Positions 16,709 through 25,421 of a stretch of DNA of 64,000 bases are shown here, one piece after another. Source of the DNA: Bosea sp. 124 (lineage in GTDB: Bacteria; Pseudomonadota; Alphaproteobacteria; Rhizobiales; Beijerinckiaceae). Position numbers and translations under genes: made by a program. The stretch lies in contig NZ_PZZM01000001.1 in the NCBI RefSeq assembly GCF_003046175.1, positions 124,001 to 188,000 of the forward strand, written 5' to 3'. Under the pieces are notes generated by a model. It was not told the DNA's origin. It saw only the letters and a list, made by a program, of their open reading frames with translations, and did no database searches. How positions within the stretch are numbered: the first letter of the stretch is position 1; every line of letters starts with the position of its first letter.

Positions 16709-17797
16709 TCATCCGTCGACACGTGCGTTGCGTCCGATCTGCCTGAGTCCGGCATTGACGTGCTTTCGCCATGCGAGGCCGCGCGAAATCGCGTCATCAA
16801 GGGCGTCCGCCACCGTATCGGGGTCGCTTTCGTCGAGGACATCCATCAGCGCCTTGGCCTGCACGCGATCCTTGCCCGCCTTGCCGGAATGCGCGTCGCG
16901 CAGTTGAGCGACGATGAGCTTGTGGACCGCGTATCGCGCCGGTTGCGGCACGAGGATCGGCACTCCGGCCCCGTGCAAAGCGACGGCAGGCATAGCGTCC
17001 TGCACCAGATATTCCAGGTAATGCAGGGGCACGGCCGACGCGCCCCATGCCGGCAACGCGACGGGATTGTCCTCATCGCGTTTTCGCACCGGCGTGAGCA
17101 ACTCGACATCGAGGCCGTTCGTGGCCGTGAATTTGTTCGGGTAGGTCTTGCGACCGAGATTGGGGACGCCGACGAAGGAGTCATCCGCACGTTTCAGCAA
17201 AGTCAGCATGTCGAGGGATTTAGGGGCTGTGCGGTCGCCGGGTTCTTCGGCGTCGGCGTTCGCTCTCCCTCCGATCGAAACCCTGACGTTCGCTGCGACG
17301 AAGTCAACGTCCTGTGTCATCATCCCCGAGGCGCTGAGATCGTAGCCAAGCAGGATCGGGTATGTCTGGAAGGCGATGGTGCCGACGAGCACCATGCCCC
17401 TCTCGAACAGATCCGCTCTCGACATCACCTCGAGAATGCGCCCCACCTCCTGGGAAGGCCCCTGCACGCCAGCCGATTTGAGCATCGTGATGTTTTTGCG
17501 CCGCTGCTTGGCGATCGCTTCCTCGCGGCGGATGGCCTCGGCCATCGCGACAATGGCGGGGTCGTGTACCGGCCCGAGATAGCGCTGGATGCGCTTCGCA
17601 CCGTGACGTTCGGTCGAATAGTATCGCTCGACATTGTGAACCATCCTGATCGAGATCGATCCGGGAACAGGCGCATCCGGCGAGACCTTTTGGACAAGGT
17701 CGGCGTAGAGGGTCTGTACGGAGGGCGGGAGGCGGCGCACGGCGAAGCCCGTATACACAGTTTCCGGAAACTGTGTATACGAAAAAATCGTCGCCAA
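16709..17797 (-). CDS. Nucleotidyltransferase-fold protein (GSU2403-like)
   Basis: The frame of about 362 codons encodes a protein resembling the GSU2403/NTP_transf_8 family of nucleotidyltransferase-fold proteins. The catalytic-type G-T...D-x-D is seen in LVGTIAFQTYPILLGYDL and TQDVDFVAA (about residues 137-170), and the C-terminal part is helical (HKLIVAQLRDA). Family roles are uncertain; some relatives resemble toxin nucleotidyltransferases. The start is doubtful: the 5'-most codon is TTG at 17797 without a clear ribosome-binding site, a GTG lies at 17740 and the first ATG only at 17644. Codons 6-16 of the longest version are formed by a perfect 30-bp palindrome, so the true start may be downstream of it. 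The gene is divergent from the NADH dehydrogenase gene and seems slightly less GC-rich than its surroundings, compatible with transfer. Confidence 0.7.
   Translation of the reverse strand: MATIFSYTQFPETVYTGFAVRRLPPSVQTLYADLVQKVSPDAPVPGSISIRMVHNVERYYSTERHGAKRIQRYLGPVHDPAIVAMAEAIRREEAIAKQRRKNITMLKSAGVQGPSQEVGRILEVMSRADLFERGMVLVGTIAFQTYPILLGYDLSASGMMTQDVDFVAANVRVSIGGRANADAEEPGDRTAPKSLDMLTLLKRADDSFVGVPNLGRKTYPNKFTATNGLDVELLTPVRKRDEDNPVALPAWGASAVPLHYLEYLVQDAMPAVALHGAGVPILVPQPARYAVHKLIVAQLRDAHSGKAGKDRVQAKALMDVLDESDPDTVADALDDAISRGLAWRKHVNAGLRQIGRNARVDG
17751..17780. promoter_or_regulatory. Perfect 30-bp palindrome, candidate operator
   Basis: GTATACACAGTTTCC (17751-17765) is followed immediately by its exact reverse complement (17766-17780). 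At 40 percent GC it stands out from the GC-rich surroundings. It lies at the 5' edge of the nucleotidyltransferase gene and 157 bp before the divergent NADH dehydrogenase start, as expected for a dimeric repressor site. The regulator is unknown. Confidence 0.7.
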
Positions 17798-17937
17798 CGC
17801 CAGTGCATGATGCGCCTATCCGTTGTTGCGGTCGCAGCCGGCCGTCCGGCCTTGTCCATTGGTGCAAAGGCGGGCCAAACCTCAGCCGAGAGGCCGGGTC
17901 ACCGACCTCAGCGAATGCCAAGGGGGCATCCCACGCC

Positions 17938-19227
17938 ATGGCCGAGACGCAGCCGCCTCCGGAAGCTCACCATCTCGTCGTCGTCGGTGCAGGCTTCGCC
18001 GGCCTTCAGCTCGTGCGCGATCTCAGGGGCGCCGGTTTGCAGATCACGCTGATCGACCAGCGCAACCACCACCTGTTCCAGCCGCTGCTCTATCAGGTCG
18101 CCACGACGATCCTGGCCACCTCCGAGATCGCCTGGCCGGTCCGCCGACTGTTCCGGGAGCGGGCCGACGTCACCACGCTGCTGGCTGAGGTCGCGGGCGT
18201 CGATACCGAGAGACGGCGTGTTCTGCTCGATGACGGTACGGCGATCGCCTACGACACGCTCGTGCTCGCCACCGGCGCACGGCATTCCTATTTCGGGCGT
18301 GACGAGTGGGAGGCCGTGGCACCCGGGCTCAAGACCCTCGAGGATGCGACGACGATCCGGCGGCGGCTGTTGCTCGCCTTCGAGCAGGCCGAGCGTGAGA
18401 CCGACCCTGCGGCGCGGGAAGCCCTGCTGACCTTTGCCGTCATCGGGGCAGGTCCGACCGGCGTCGAGCTCGCCGGCATCATCGCCGAACTCGCCAAGCA
18501 GATTCTCTGGCAGGAATTCCGCAACATCGACACCCGCGAGGCCCGGATTCTGTTGATCGAGGCCGGATCGCGGGTTTTGCCGGCCTTCCCGGAAACGCTC
18601 TCCGCCTATGCGCAAGCTGCGCTTGAAACATTAGGCGTCGAGGTTCTGCTGGGCCGACCGGTCTCCGACATCCGCGCGGACGGGGTGACCATCGGCACGG
18701 AGAGTGTCGGCTGCCGCACCGTAGTCTGGGCGGCCGGCGTCGCGGCCTCCCCGGCAGCCGCATGGCTCGACATCCCGGCCGATCGGGCGGGTCGCGCGAG
18801 CGTCGATGCGAACCTGAACGCGCCGGGCCGGCCGGAAATCTTCGTCATCGGCGATACGGCGGCAGTGATGACGGCGGAGGGCAAGCCGGTGCCCGGCATC
18901 GCGCCCGCGGCCAAGCAGCAGGGCGCCCATGTCGCCCGGGTGATCCACGCCCGGCTTTCCGGGAAGCCCGCGCCCTCCCCGTTCCGCTATCGCCACCAGG
19001 GCAATCTCGCCACCATCGGCAAGAGCGCAGCGGTGGTGGATTTCGGCTGGCTGCAACTGCGCGGCTGGATCGCCTGGTGGATCTGGGGCATCGCCCATAT
19101 CTTCTTCCTGATCGGCGCGCGCAGCCGGGTCGCCGTCGCCTGGAGCTGGTTCTGGACCTTCATGTCCGGCCAGCACAGTGCACGGCTGATCACTCAAGGG
19201 AGAAAGGGTCCGAGCCCAGGGCGTTGA
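17938..19227 (+). CDS. Type II NADH dehydrogenase-like FAD oxidoreductase
   Basis: The 429-residue flavoprotein has two dinucleotide folds: HHLVVVGAGFAGLQLVRDL for FAD (residues 12-30) and TFAVIGAGPTGVELAGIIAE for NADH (about residue 165). LATGARHSYFG, the FAD-contacting IFVIGDTAAV and a C-terminal amphipathic/hydrophobic anchor (LRGWIAWWIWGIAHIFFLIG) also point to NDH-2. These enzymes pass electrons from NADH to quinone at the cytoplasmic face without pumping protons. The start at 17938 follows AAGGGGG and agrees with family N-termini. Confidence 0.9.
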   Translation: MAETQPPPEAHHLVVVGAGFAGLQLVRDLRGAGLQITLIDQRNHHLFQPLLYQVATTILATSEIAWPVRRLFRERADVTTLLAEVAGVDTERRRVLLDDGTAIAYDTLVLATGARHSYFGRDEWEAVAPGLKTLEDATTIRRRLLLAFEQAERETDPAAREALLTFAVIGAGPTGVELAGIIAELAKQILWQEFRNIDTREARILLIEAGSRVLPAFPETLSAYAQAALETLGVEVLLGRPVSDIRADGVTIGTESVGCRTVVWAAGVAASPAAAWLDIPADRAGRASVDANLNAPGRPEIFVIGDTAAVMTAEGKPVPGIAPAAKQQGAHVARVIHARLSGKPAPSPFRYRHQGNLATIGKSAAVVDFGWLQLRGWIAWWIWGIAHIFFLIGARSRVAVAWSWFWTFMSGQHSARLITQGRKGPSPGR

Positions 19228-19240
19228 CGCACCATGATGC

Positions 19241-20272
19241 TCACGCCGCCAATAGCCCCAACGCCCGCTCGATCCGCGAGCAGGCGCCGCGTGCCTTCGC
19301 CTTGTCATAGCAGCGTTTGAGGCGGCCGGTGGCATAGGCGCGCAGCACGATCTCGTGGACATAGCTCTTGCGCACGACGGCCGGCGTATTGACGAGCCGC
19401 TCCGAGATCGCCCGCATGATGTCGGCAAGCTGGCGCTTCCGGCCGCTCTCGGTCGCGACGACCTCGCCTGCCAGCAGAAGCTCGGCTGCGGCGGCATTGG
19501 CGGCGAGCATGCGCAAATCCTTGCTGCTGATCGGCAGGCCGGAGACGCGCTTGAGATAGGCGTTGATCTCGCCGGCATGGACTTCGGCCACGCTGCGGTC
19601 CTCGCGGCGATATTGCAGCAGGCGGGGGCCCGGCAAGGTCATTACCCGAGTCAGGGCGCGGGCGAGCACGGGGTCCTCATGGGCGCAGGCGATCTGCTTG
19701 CCGCTCTTGCCCTTGAAGGCGAGTTCGATGCGGCTGCCCGCGATGGCGGCATGGCGCTTCAGCAATGTCGAGGCGCCATGGCTGCCATTGGCTTTGGCAT
19801 AGCTCTCGTTGCCGACGCGGATATGGCAACGGTCGATGATGGCGGCGGCGCAGGCAAGTGCCTTGTCGCGGCTGAGGCGGCGGTCCCTGAGATTCTCCGC
19901 GACGGCGGCCCGCAGCTTCGGCAGCGCGTCGATCAGGCATTTCAGGCGCTTGAGCTTGCGGCGTTCGCGGACCTTTTCCCACTCCGGATGGTAGCGATGC
20001 TGGACGCGCCCGGCCTCGTCATGACCGACGGCCTGGAGATGGGCGCGCGGATCGGCGGCGATACGGACATCGGCATAGGCCGGCGGAATGGCGAGCGCGC
20101 GGATACGGGCGAGCGTCGCCGGATCGGTGATGCGGCCGCCATCGCCGTCGAGATAGCGGAAGCCCTTGCCGGCCCTGCGGCGGGTGATGGTCAGCGTCGC
20201 CGCCGAACTGCGCCTGAGGCGAGCGGGCGGCGCAGGAGCTGAAACGGCATCGTCGAAGATCACGCGCGCCAT
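19241..20272 (-). CDS. DNA topoisomerase IB
   Basis: The 343-residue protein is a bacterial (poxvirus-like) type IB topoisomerase that relaxes supercoils through a 3'-phosphotyrosine. Features are AIPPAYADVRIAADPRAHLQ and VQHRYHPEWEKVRERRKLKR (N-terminal clamp), CHIRVGNESYAKANGSHGAST, FKGKSGKQIA (catalytic Lys loop) and NTPAVVRKSYVHEIVL, with the probable active-site Tyr in SYVHE about residue 310. Length fits the family. It is convergent with the NADH dehydrogenase gene (13 bp between stops) and is probably monocistronic. Confidence 0.93.
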   Translation of the reverse strand: MARVIFDDAVSAPAPPARLRRSSAATLTITRRRAGKGFRYLDGDGGRITDPATLARIRALAIPPAYADVRIAADPRAHLQAVGHDEAGRVQHRYHPEWEKVRERRKLKRLKCLIDALPKLRAAVAENLRDRRLSRDKALACAAAIIDRCHIRVGNESYAKANGSHGASTLLKRHAAIAGSRIELAFKGKSGKQIACAHEDPVLARALTRVMTLPGPRLLQYRREDRSVAEVHAGEINAYLKRVSGLPISSKDLRMLAANAAAAELLLAGEVVATESGRKRQLADIMRAISERLVNTPAVVRKSYVHEIVLRAYATGRLKRCYDKAKARGACSRIERALGLLAA

Positions 20273-20336
20273 GATGGCTGTTCCCGGGAGGCGCGGGCCG
20301 AGGCAAGTCCAGCCGCGCTGCGGGATTCAATCGCAA

Positions 20337-20374
20337 ACAGCCCCGTCCGGTTCCGGACGGGGCTGTGTTTCTTT
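20337..20374. terminator. Hairpin terminator in the 128-bp gap before the ABC operon's end
   Basis: Near-perfect complementary arms ACAGCCCCGTCCGG (20337-20350) and CCGGACGGGGCTGT (20353-20366) form a long stem; GTTTCTTT follows on the plus strand and TTTG on the minus strand. It lies downstream of the last permease gene (stop 20402, minus strand), where it would end the ABC-transporter operon. Confidence 0.75.
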
Positions 20375-20401
20375 CCGGCAGCGGCTGTCGGCGCCGATGC
20401 C

Positions 20402-21232
20402 TCAGCGCTTGGCGCGGGCCACGATCTGCGTCGGGTTGACGAAGCGCAGTGCGATCAGGAGCCAGAGCAGCGTCGTCACCATGTAGATCACCGCCATCGC
20501 ATCGATCGACTGGACGGCGCGGACGCCGGCGGCGAAGACCGCGTAGTAGAGCGCGACCACCAGCGTCTGGCTCGTCGGGCCGGCCGTGAGGAAGGTCAGT
20601 TCGAACATCGCGATGGTGCGCACCAGCACCAGCAGCAGGGCCGCCAGGATGCCCGGCGCCAGCAGCGGCAACAGGATGTAGATGAAGAGCTTGAAGGTGT
20701 TGGCGCCGAAGACGCGCGCCGCAGCCTCGATCTTCGTGTCGATCTGCTCGATGAACGGGATCATCACCAGGATGACAAAGGGCACGGTCGGCACGAGATT
20801 GGCCAGCACGACGCCCGACATCTGGCCGGCAAGGCCGGCCCGGTAAAGCACCGTCGCCAGCGGGATGCCGAAGGTGATCGGCGGCACCAGCAGCGGCAGC
20901 AGGAACAGCAGCATGACGAGCTTCTTGCCCGGGAAATCGCGGCGCGCCAGCGCATAGGCCGCCGGCACACCGATCAACCCCGAAAGAAAGACGACGAGAA
21001 AGACGATCTGGAAGGTGACCGAGAGCACGTCGTAGAGCTGGAATTCGTCCCAGGCGGAGGAATACCAGCGCGTCGTCCAGCCGGCCGGCAGCCAGGTGCC
21101 GAGCCAGCGCGTGGCGAAGGAACTGGTCACCACGGTCGCGATCATCCCGAACAGGTTCAGGATGAAGAAGCCGATCACGGCCCAGTTGGCGAAGGCCCAG
21201 AGACGGGCCGAGAGGCGGTTGTCCTTGACCAT
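20402..21232 (-). CDS. ABC transporter permease (second subunit)
   Basis: The 276-residue protein is a binding-protein-dependent permease of the spermidine/putrescine/iron group (PotC-like), with about six helices. The cytoplasmic EAA loop reads EAAARVFGANTFKLFIYILLPLLAPG. The start at 21232 (MVKDNRLSARLWAF) lies 4 bp after the stop of the other permease gene; an in-frame start at 21265 would overlap it. It pairs with the upstream permease to form the membrane channel for the substrate delivered by the binding protein encoded at 23300-24490. Confidence 0.9.
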   Translation of the reverse strand: MVKDNRLSARLWAFANWAVIGFFILNLFGMIATVVTSSFATRWLGTWLPAGWTTRWYSSAWDEFQLYDVLSVTFQIVFLVVFLSGLIGVPAAYALARRDFPGKKLVMLLFLLPLLVPPITFGIPLATVLYRAGLAGQMSGVVLANLVPTVPFVILVMIPFIEQIDTKIEAAARVFGANTFKLFIYILLPLLAPGILAALLLVLVRTIAMFELTFLTAGPTSQTLVVALYYAVFAAGVRAVQSIDAMAVIYMVTTLLWLLIALRFVNPTQIVARAKR

Positions 21233-21236
21233 CAGA

Positions 21237-22127
21237 TCAGCCCTTTCCGCCGCCGGCAGGGCCACGATAGAGCAGGCCGCGCGCCGCCAGCACGGCGACG
21301 ACGATCGAGAGCTGGACCACGCCCATGATCATCGCGACGGCCGAAGCCATGGAGTAGTCGTATTCCTCGAAGGCCGCCTGATAGGCCGCAATCGAGATCA
21401 CGCGCGTCGGCCCCGCGGGTGCGCCGAGCAGCACGGCCGAGGGGAAGACCGAGAAGGCCTGCACGAAGGAGAGGCAGAAGGTGATGGCGAGACCCGGCAG
21501 CAGGAGCGGCAGCAGGATGTGCTTGAAGCGCTGCCAGGGGCCGGCGCCCAGCGTCGCGCCAGCCTGTTCCAGCGCGGGATCAACACCCGAGAGATAGGAC
21601 AGCGTCAACAGGAAGGTGAAGGGAAAGCCGGTGATCACCAGCGAGATCATCACGCCCCAGTAGTTATGCAGCAGCTTCACCGGGGACGAGATCAGCCCCA
21701 TCGTCAGCAGGGCGCGGTTGAACCAGCCCTGCGGACCGAGATAGTTCAGCAACCCCTGCGCAACCAGCACGGTGCCGAGCGTGATCGGAATCACCAGGAT
21801 CGTGGTCAGCAGGCGCTGATGTTTCATCACCCGGACGCGGAACGCGATCGGGATCGCCATCAGCAGCGTCAGCAACGTCACGGGCAAGGCCAGCCAGAGC
21901 GTCGTCGCGATCGTTCCATAGAGGAAGGAATCCGAGAAGAAGCGCTGGTAATTGGCGAAGGTGCCGCCCGCTTTCGGGTTGAAGGAGAGGAACAGCCCGT
22001 AGAAGAACGGATAGATGAACAGCAACAGCAGGAAGAGTACCGCGGGAATGACGAGCAGCGTCAGCCCGTCGAGTCCGCGCGCGGCGAGCCTCTGGCCCAG
22101 CGGAATGGAGAGAGCGGAGCTGGTCAC
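21237..22127 (-). CDS. ABC transporter permease (first subunit)
   Basis: The 296-residue PotB-like permease has about six helices and an EAA loop near EQAGATLGAGPWQRFKHILLPLLLPG. The ATG at 22127 overlaps the stop of the ATPase gene by 4 bp (ATGA). It forms the translocation path with the downstream permease. Confidence 0.9.
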   Translation of the reverse strand: MTSSALSIPLGQRLAARGLDGLTLLVIPAVLFLLLLFIYPFFYGLFLSFNPKAGGTFANYQRFFSDSFLYGTIATTLWLALPVTLLTLLMAIPIAFRVRVMKHQRLLTTILVIPITLGTVLVAQGLLNYLGPQGWFNRALLTMGLISSPVKLLHNYWGVMISLVITGFPFTFLLTLSYLSGVDPALEQAGATLGAGPWQRFKHILLPLLLPGLAITFCLSFVQAFSVFPSAVLLGAPAGPTRVISIAAYQAAFEEYDYSMASAVAMIMGVVQLSIVVAVLAARGLLYRGPAGGGKG

Positions 22128-23197
22128 GCCTTGTCCCCATAGACGAGGACGCGGTCAGGCTCGGCGGCAAGCGTCACCTGTTCACCGGGCGAGAGCTTGT
22201 CATGGGCGAGGAAGGACAGGTCCGTGCCGTCGGCCATGCGGGCGAAACCGACGAACTCGCGGCCACGGAACTCGGTCGAGATCACCTGTGCCTTGAGACC
22301 CGCGCTGCCTGCTGCGACGGGATGCAGGTCTTCCGGCCGGATCGCGACATGCGCGACCGAGCCCGGCGTGACGGTGTTGCGGGCGCGCCCGACGATGCCG
22401 GCACCTTCGATCGTGACCGTCGCATGCTCGCCTGCGACCGAAACCGCGCTGCCGGCGATCTTGTTGCGGAAGCCCATGAACTCGGCGACATCGAGATGGT
22501 CGGGGCGCGAGAACAAATCCTCGGGCACGCCGACCTGGCGGACCTGCCCGTCGCGCATCACCACGATACGGTCGGCGAGCGAGAGCGCCTCTTCCTGGTC
22601 GTGCGTCACATAGATCGTGGTCGCGCCGAGCGTGTTGTGGATCCGCCTGATCTCGGCGCGCATCTCGAGGCGCAGCTTGGCGTCGAGATTGGAGAGGGGC
22701 TCGTCCATCAAGACCAGTGGCGGCTCGACGACGATGGCGCGCGCGATCGCGACACGCTGCTGCTGGCCGCCCGAAAGCTGGCCGGGCAATTTCTCGGTCT
22801 GGCCCTGAAGCCGGACCAGCGCGACGGCCTCGGCGACGCGGCGCTCGATCTCGGCCTTGGGCGTGCCCCGCATCTTGAGACCGAAGCCGATGTTCTTGTT
22901 CACGCTCATATGCGGGAACAGGGCGTAGTTCTGGAAGACCATGCCGAAGCCGCGCTCTTCCGGCCGGAGCGGGTCGATGCGCTTGTCGTCGAGCCAGATG
23001 CCGCCGCCGGTCGCGGGCAGCAGGCCGGCGATGATGTTCAGCGTGGTGGACTTGCCACAGCCGGACGGGCCGAGCAGCGCGATGAACTCGCCCTTGCCGA
23101 TCGTCAGCGAGACGTCCTTCAGCGCGTTGTGAGTGCCGAAATCCCGGCTCAGGCGATCGAGCCGGAGCTCGCTAAAGGAGGCTGCGTGAATCGTCAT
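22124..23197 (-). CDS. ABC transporter ATP-binding protein
   Basis: The 357-residue ATPase has Walker A LLGPSGCGKSTTLNIIAG, the Q-loop VFQNYALFPHMSV, signature LSGGQQQRVAIARAI, Walker B PLVLMDEPLSNLD and switch His in VTHDQEEA. A C-terminal TOBE region (about residues 280-355) is typical of sugar, polyamine and iron importers. It energises the importer formed with the two permeases. It overlaps the first permease gene by 4 bp and starts 102 bp after the binding-protein gene, which probably shares its promoter. Confidence 0.93.
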   Translation of the reverse strand: MTIHAASFSELRLDRLSRDFGTHNALKDVSLTIGKGEFIALLGPSGCGKSTTLNIIAGLLPATGGGIWLDDKRIDPLRPEERGFGMVFQNYALFPHMSVNKNIGFGLKMRGTPKAEIERRVAEAVALVRLQGQTEKLPGQLSGGQQQRVAIARAIVVEPPLVLMDEPLSNLDAKLRLEMRAEIRRIHNTLGATTIYVTHDQEEALSLADRIVVMRDGQVRQVGVPEDLFSRPDHLDVAEFMGFRNKIAGSAVSVAGEHATVTIEGAGIVGRARNTVTPGSVAHVAIRPEDLHPVAAGSAGLKAQVISTEFRGREFVGFARMADGTDLSFLAHDKLSPGEQVTLAAEPDRVLVYGDKA

Positions 23198-23299
23198 GGC
23201 TACCGCGTGCTGGAGTCTCGATCAAAGGACCGTCCGGCGGCGACCCGCTTTCGGGCCGCCACCAGACGGTTTCACTTGCGCGTGTCGAGTTGCGCTTCG

Positions 23300-24490
23300 T
23301 TACTTGCGCTTGGCGCCGCCGACCTGCTCGTCCCAGATGCGGAATGCGACGACCATCTTGTCGGGGTCGAGCGGCGTCTGGAGCGGATTGTCGGCGATCA
23401 GCTTCTCGTATTCGGGACGGCCGAACTCCTTGATCGCCGCCTGGCTTTCCGCCGGCGCCATGTCGAGCGTGACGCCCTTCACGGCCGGGCCCGGATAGAA
23501 ATAGCCCTCGTCATAGGTGTAGGCCTGCTGCTCCTTGGTCAGGAGGAAGTTCATCAGGTCGACCAAGACCGCAAGCTTCTCGTCAGAGACGCCCTTGGGG
23601 ATGCACATGTAATGCGCGTCCGTGACCCAATGGAAGCCCTTCAGCGCGGCGATCTTCGCCTCCTTCGGCACGACGCCGAGGACGCGCGGGTTGATGTCCC
23701 AACCCGTGGTCGTCACGGTCATGTCGCGGGAGCCGTCGCCGAGTTCCTTCATCACCGCGCCGGTGCCGCCGGGATAGTATTCGATGTTCTCGCCCAGCGC
23801 CTTGAGATAGGCCCAGGTCTTGTCCCAGCCCTTGACCGGATCCTTGGGATCGGAATCGCCGAGCAGATAGGGCAGGCCCATGATCCAGGTGCGGCCGGGA
23901 CCGGAATTGGCCGGGCGCGGATAGATGAAGCGGTCCTTGTTCTGGCGCGTCCAGGTCAGCAGTTCCTCGGCGGTCGTCGGGACCGCCTTGACCTTGGCCG
24001 GCATGTATTCGAGCAGCGGACCGGAGGGGTAATAGGTGACGACGACGCCCTGCCCGCTGGCGAGCGCCTGCATCTTGGCGGCGCCTTCGAGATAAATCTC
24101 GTCGAGCTTCGGCAGGCTGCCGGCGAGCTGCGGCAGCAGCGGCACCCAGAGCTTCTGGTCGACGCCGGCCGAGAGCGCATCGGTTCCGGTCAGCACCATG
24201 TCGATGTCGACGCGGCCTGCATCCTGCTGCGCCTTGATCTTGCCTGGAAGCTCGGGCGACGGCGCCTTGGTGAAGACGATGCGCGAGACCAGATTCGGCT
24301 TGGCCTTGCGGTAGTTCTCGATCGCCTTCTGCGTCAGCGCGAGATTGCCGGCGACATCGACGATCGACAGGACGACCGGAGATGTCGGCAATTTGAGCTG
24401 CTGTGCGAAGGCCGAAGGGGCGTGCGCCGCGCCGGCAAGGCCAGCGACGCCGCCGATGAATACACGCCGATTGATGCTGTTCTGGACCAT
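23300..24490 (-). CDS. ABC transporter substrate-binding protein
   Basis: The 396-residue exported protein starts MVQNSINRRVFIGGVAGLAG, a Tat-like signal with cleavage near APSAFAQQ. The mature part is an extracellular solute-binding protein of the family 1 / PotD-like type. It is transcribed divergently from a GntR regulator gene and mannonate dehydratase, so the substrate may be a hexuronate-type compound or a derivative, although this structural class more often binds polyamines, phosphonates or iron; context and family disagree. The ATG at 24490 follows GGAGGAGAG; the frame extends to a TTG at 24568 without signal character. Confidence 0.85.
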   Translation of the reverse strand: MVQNSINRRVFIGGVAGLAGAAHAPSAFAQQLKLPTSPVVLSIVDVAGNLALTQKAIENYRKAKPNLVSRIVFTKAPSPELPGKIKAQQDAGRVDIDMVLTGTDALSAGVDQKLWVPLLPQLAGSLPKLDEIYLEGAAKMQALASGQGVVVTYYPSGPLLEYMPAKVKAVPTTAEELLTWTRQNKDRFIYPRPANSGPGRTWIMGLPYLLGDSDPKDPVKGWDKTWAYLKALGENIEYYPGGTGAVMKELGDGSRDMTVTTTGWDINPRVLGVVPKEAKIAALKGFHWVTDAHYMCIPKGVSDEKLAVLVDLMNFLLTKEQQAYTYDEGYFYPGPAVKGVTLDMAPAESQAAIKEFGRPEYEKLIADNPLQTPLDPDKMVVAFRIWDEQVGGAKRK

Positions 24491-24617
24491 GACCTCTCCT
24501 CCGAATGCGCGGATTTTCCGCTTTGTTGTTGATCGAGTCGCCGGCTCCGCTTCAGGATGCCGTCTCAACAGCTCCGTGACTCGCGCCGATTGACGCGACC
24601 CCGGAATAGTCGGTATC

Positions 24618-24629
24618 CTAGTATACTAG
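24618..24629. promoter_or_regulatory. GntR/FadR-type operator
   Basis: The perfect 12-bp palindrome CTAGTATACTAG contains TAGTATACTA, which fits the T-N-G-T...A-C-N-A consensus known for FadR-subfamily GntR regulators. It stands 17 bp before the GntR start codon and 128 bp from the divergent binding-protein start, so the regulator could control itself and the importer. Confidence 0.65.
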
Positions 24630-24646
24630 TCGACCAGAGCTTGGCA

Positions 24647-25342
24647 ATGGGCATCCCTGCAGCACGTCAGAGCACCGAACAGATACACCGCTTGCTGCGA
24701 GGGGACATCCTCGCCGCGGTGCTGCGCCCGGGCGAGGCGATGTCGGAGGCACGCATGGCCGTGCGCTTCGGCGTCAGCCGCACGCCGGTGCGCGAGGCGT
24801 TCAAGCGGCTGGTCGAGGAAGGCTTCCTGATGGTGGTGCCGCAGGTCGGCACCTTCGTCGCGCCGATCGATCTCGCCGCCGTGCATGACAGCCAGTTCGT
24901 GCGCGAGACGCTGGAATGCCGGACGGTCGCGCTGGCGGCCCGCCATGCCGACGATGCGGGCAAGGCCGCGCTGGAGCAGAACGTGCGCCAGCAGGAGCGC
25001 GATCTCGCAGCCGGCGACCGGGCGAGCTTCTTCCGCCATGACGAGGCGTTTCATGCCGAACTGGCGCGGCTAGCCGGGCATCCGTCGGTGTGGAGCCTGA
25101 TCGAGGGCGTCAAGGCGCAGCTCGATCGCGTCCGCTGCCTTTCCCTCGACAGCGCGGCCTGGCCCAACATGATCCTGACGCAGCACCGGGAGATCATGCA
25201 TTGCGTGGTCACGGGCGACGAAGCCGGGGCGGAAGCAGCGATGCGCGCGCATCTGCGCACCGTCTTCGACGCCATCGAGACGATCGCGCGCGACCAGGTC
25301 GATGCCTTCGCCGGCAGCGCCGCCCCCATCCGTCTCGATTGA
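24647..25342 (+). CDS. GntR family regulator (FCD domain)
   Basis: The 231-residue protein has a winged helix (QIHRLLRGDILAAVLRPGEAMSE, MAVRFGVSRTPVREAFKRLVEEGFL) and an FCD effector domain with the usual metal/ligand residues (VRETLECRTVALAARHA, HDEAFHAELARLAGH, HREIMHCVVTGDEAGAEAAMRAHL). The histidines and acidic residues seen correspond to the Asp/His metal site of FCD proteins, which often sense uronates and other sugar acids. It lies between the divergent importer and uxuA. The start at 24647 is chosen as the codon just after the operator; an upstream ATG at 24557 would include it. Confidence 0.9.
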   Translation: MGIPAARQSTEQIHRLLRGDILAAVLRPGEAMSEARMAVRFGVSRTPVREAFKRLVEEGFLMVVPQVGTFVAPIDLAAVHDSQFVRETLECRTVALAARHADDAGKAALEQNVRQQERDLAAGDRASFFRHDEAFHAELARLAGHPSVWSLIEGVKAQLDRVRCLSLDSAAWPNMILTQHREIMHCVVTGDEAGAEAAMRAHLRTVFDAIETIARDQVDAFAGSAAPIRLD

Positions 25343-25388
25343 CGGCCGGGCCTCATCCACAACAAGAAACTGCGGAGGATTCGCGACC

Positions 25389-25421
25389 ATGATCCATGCT
25401 TTGACGAAACGGGCCCTCTGA
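25389..25421 (+). CDS. Ten-codon leader ORF overlapping the uxuA start
   Basis: ATG 25389 opens MIHALTKRAL and its TGA overlaps the uxuA start as TGATG. The best ribosome-binding site in the region, GCGGAGG at 25372-25378, is placed for this ORF, not for uxuA. It could couple translation to uxuA, be a regulatory leader peptide, or be the remnant of a deleted gene. Confidence 0.4.
   Translation: MIHALTKRAL

Noticed and set aside
22202..24532. 776-codon plus-strand frame across the ABC transporter genes
   Set aside because: Antisense to clear ATPase and binding-protein genes; no motif or ribosome-binding site.
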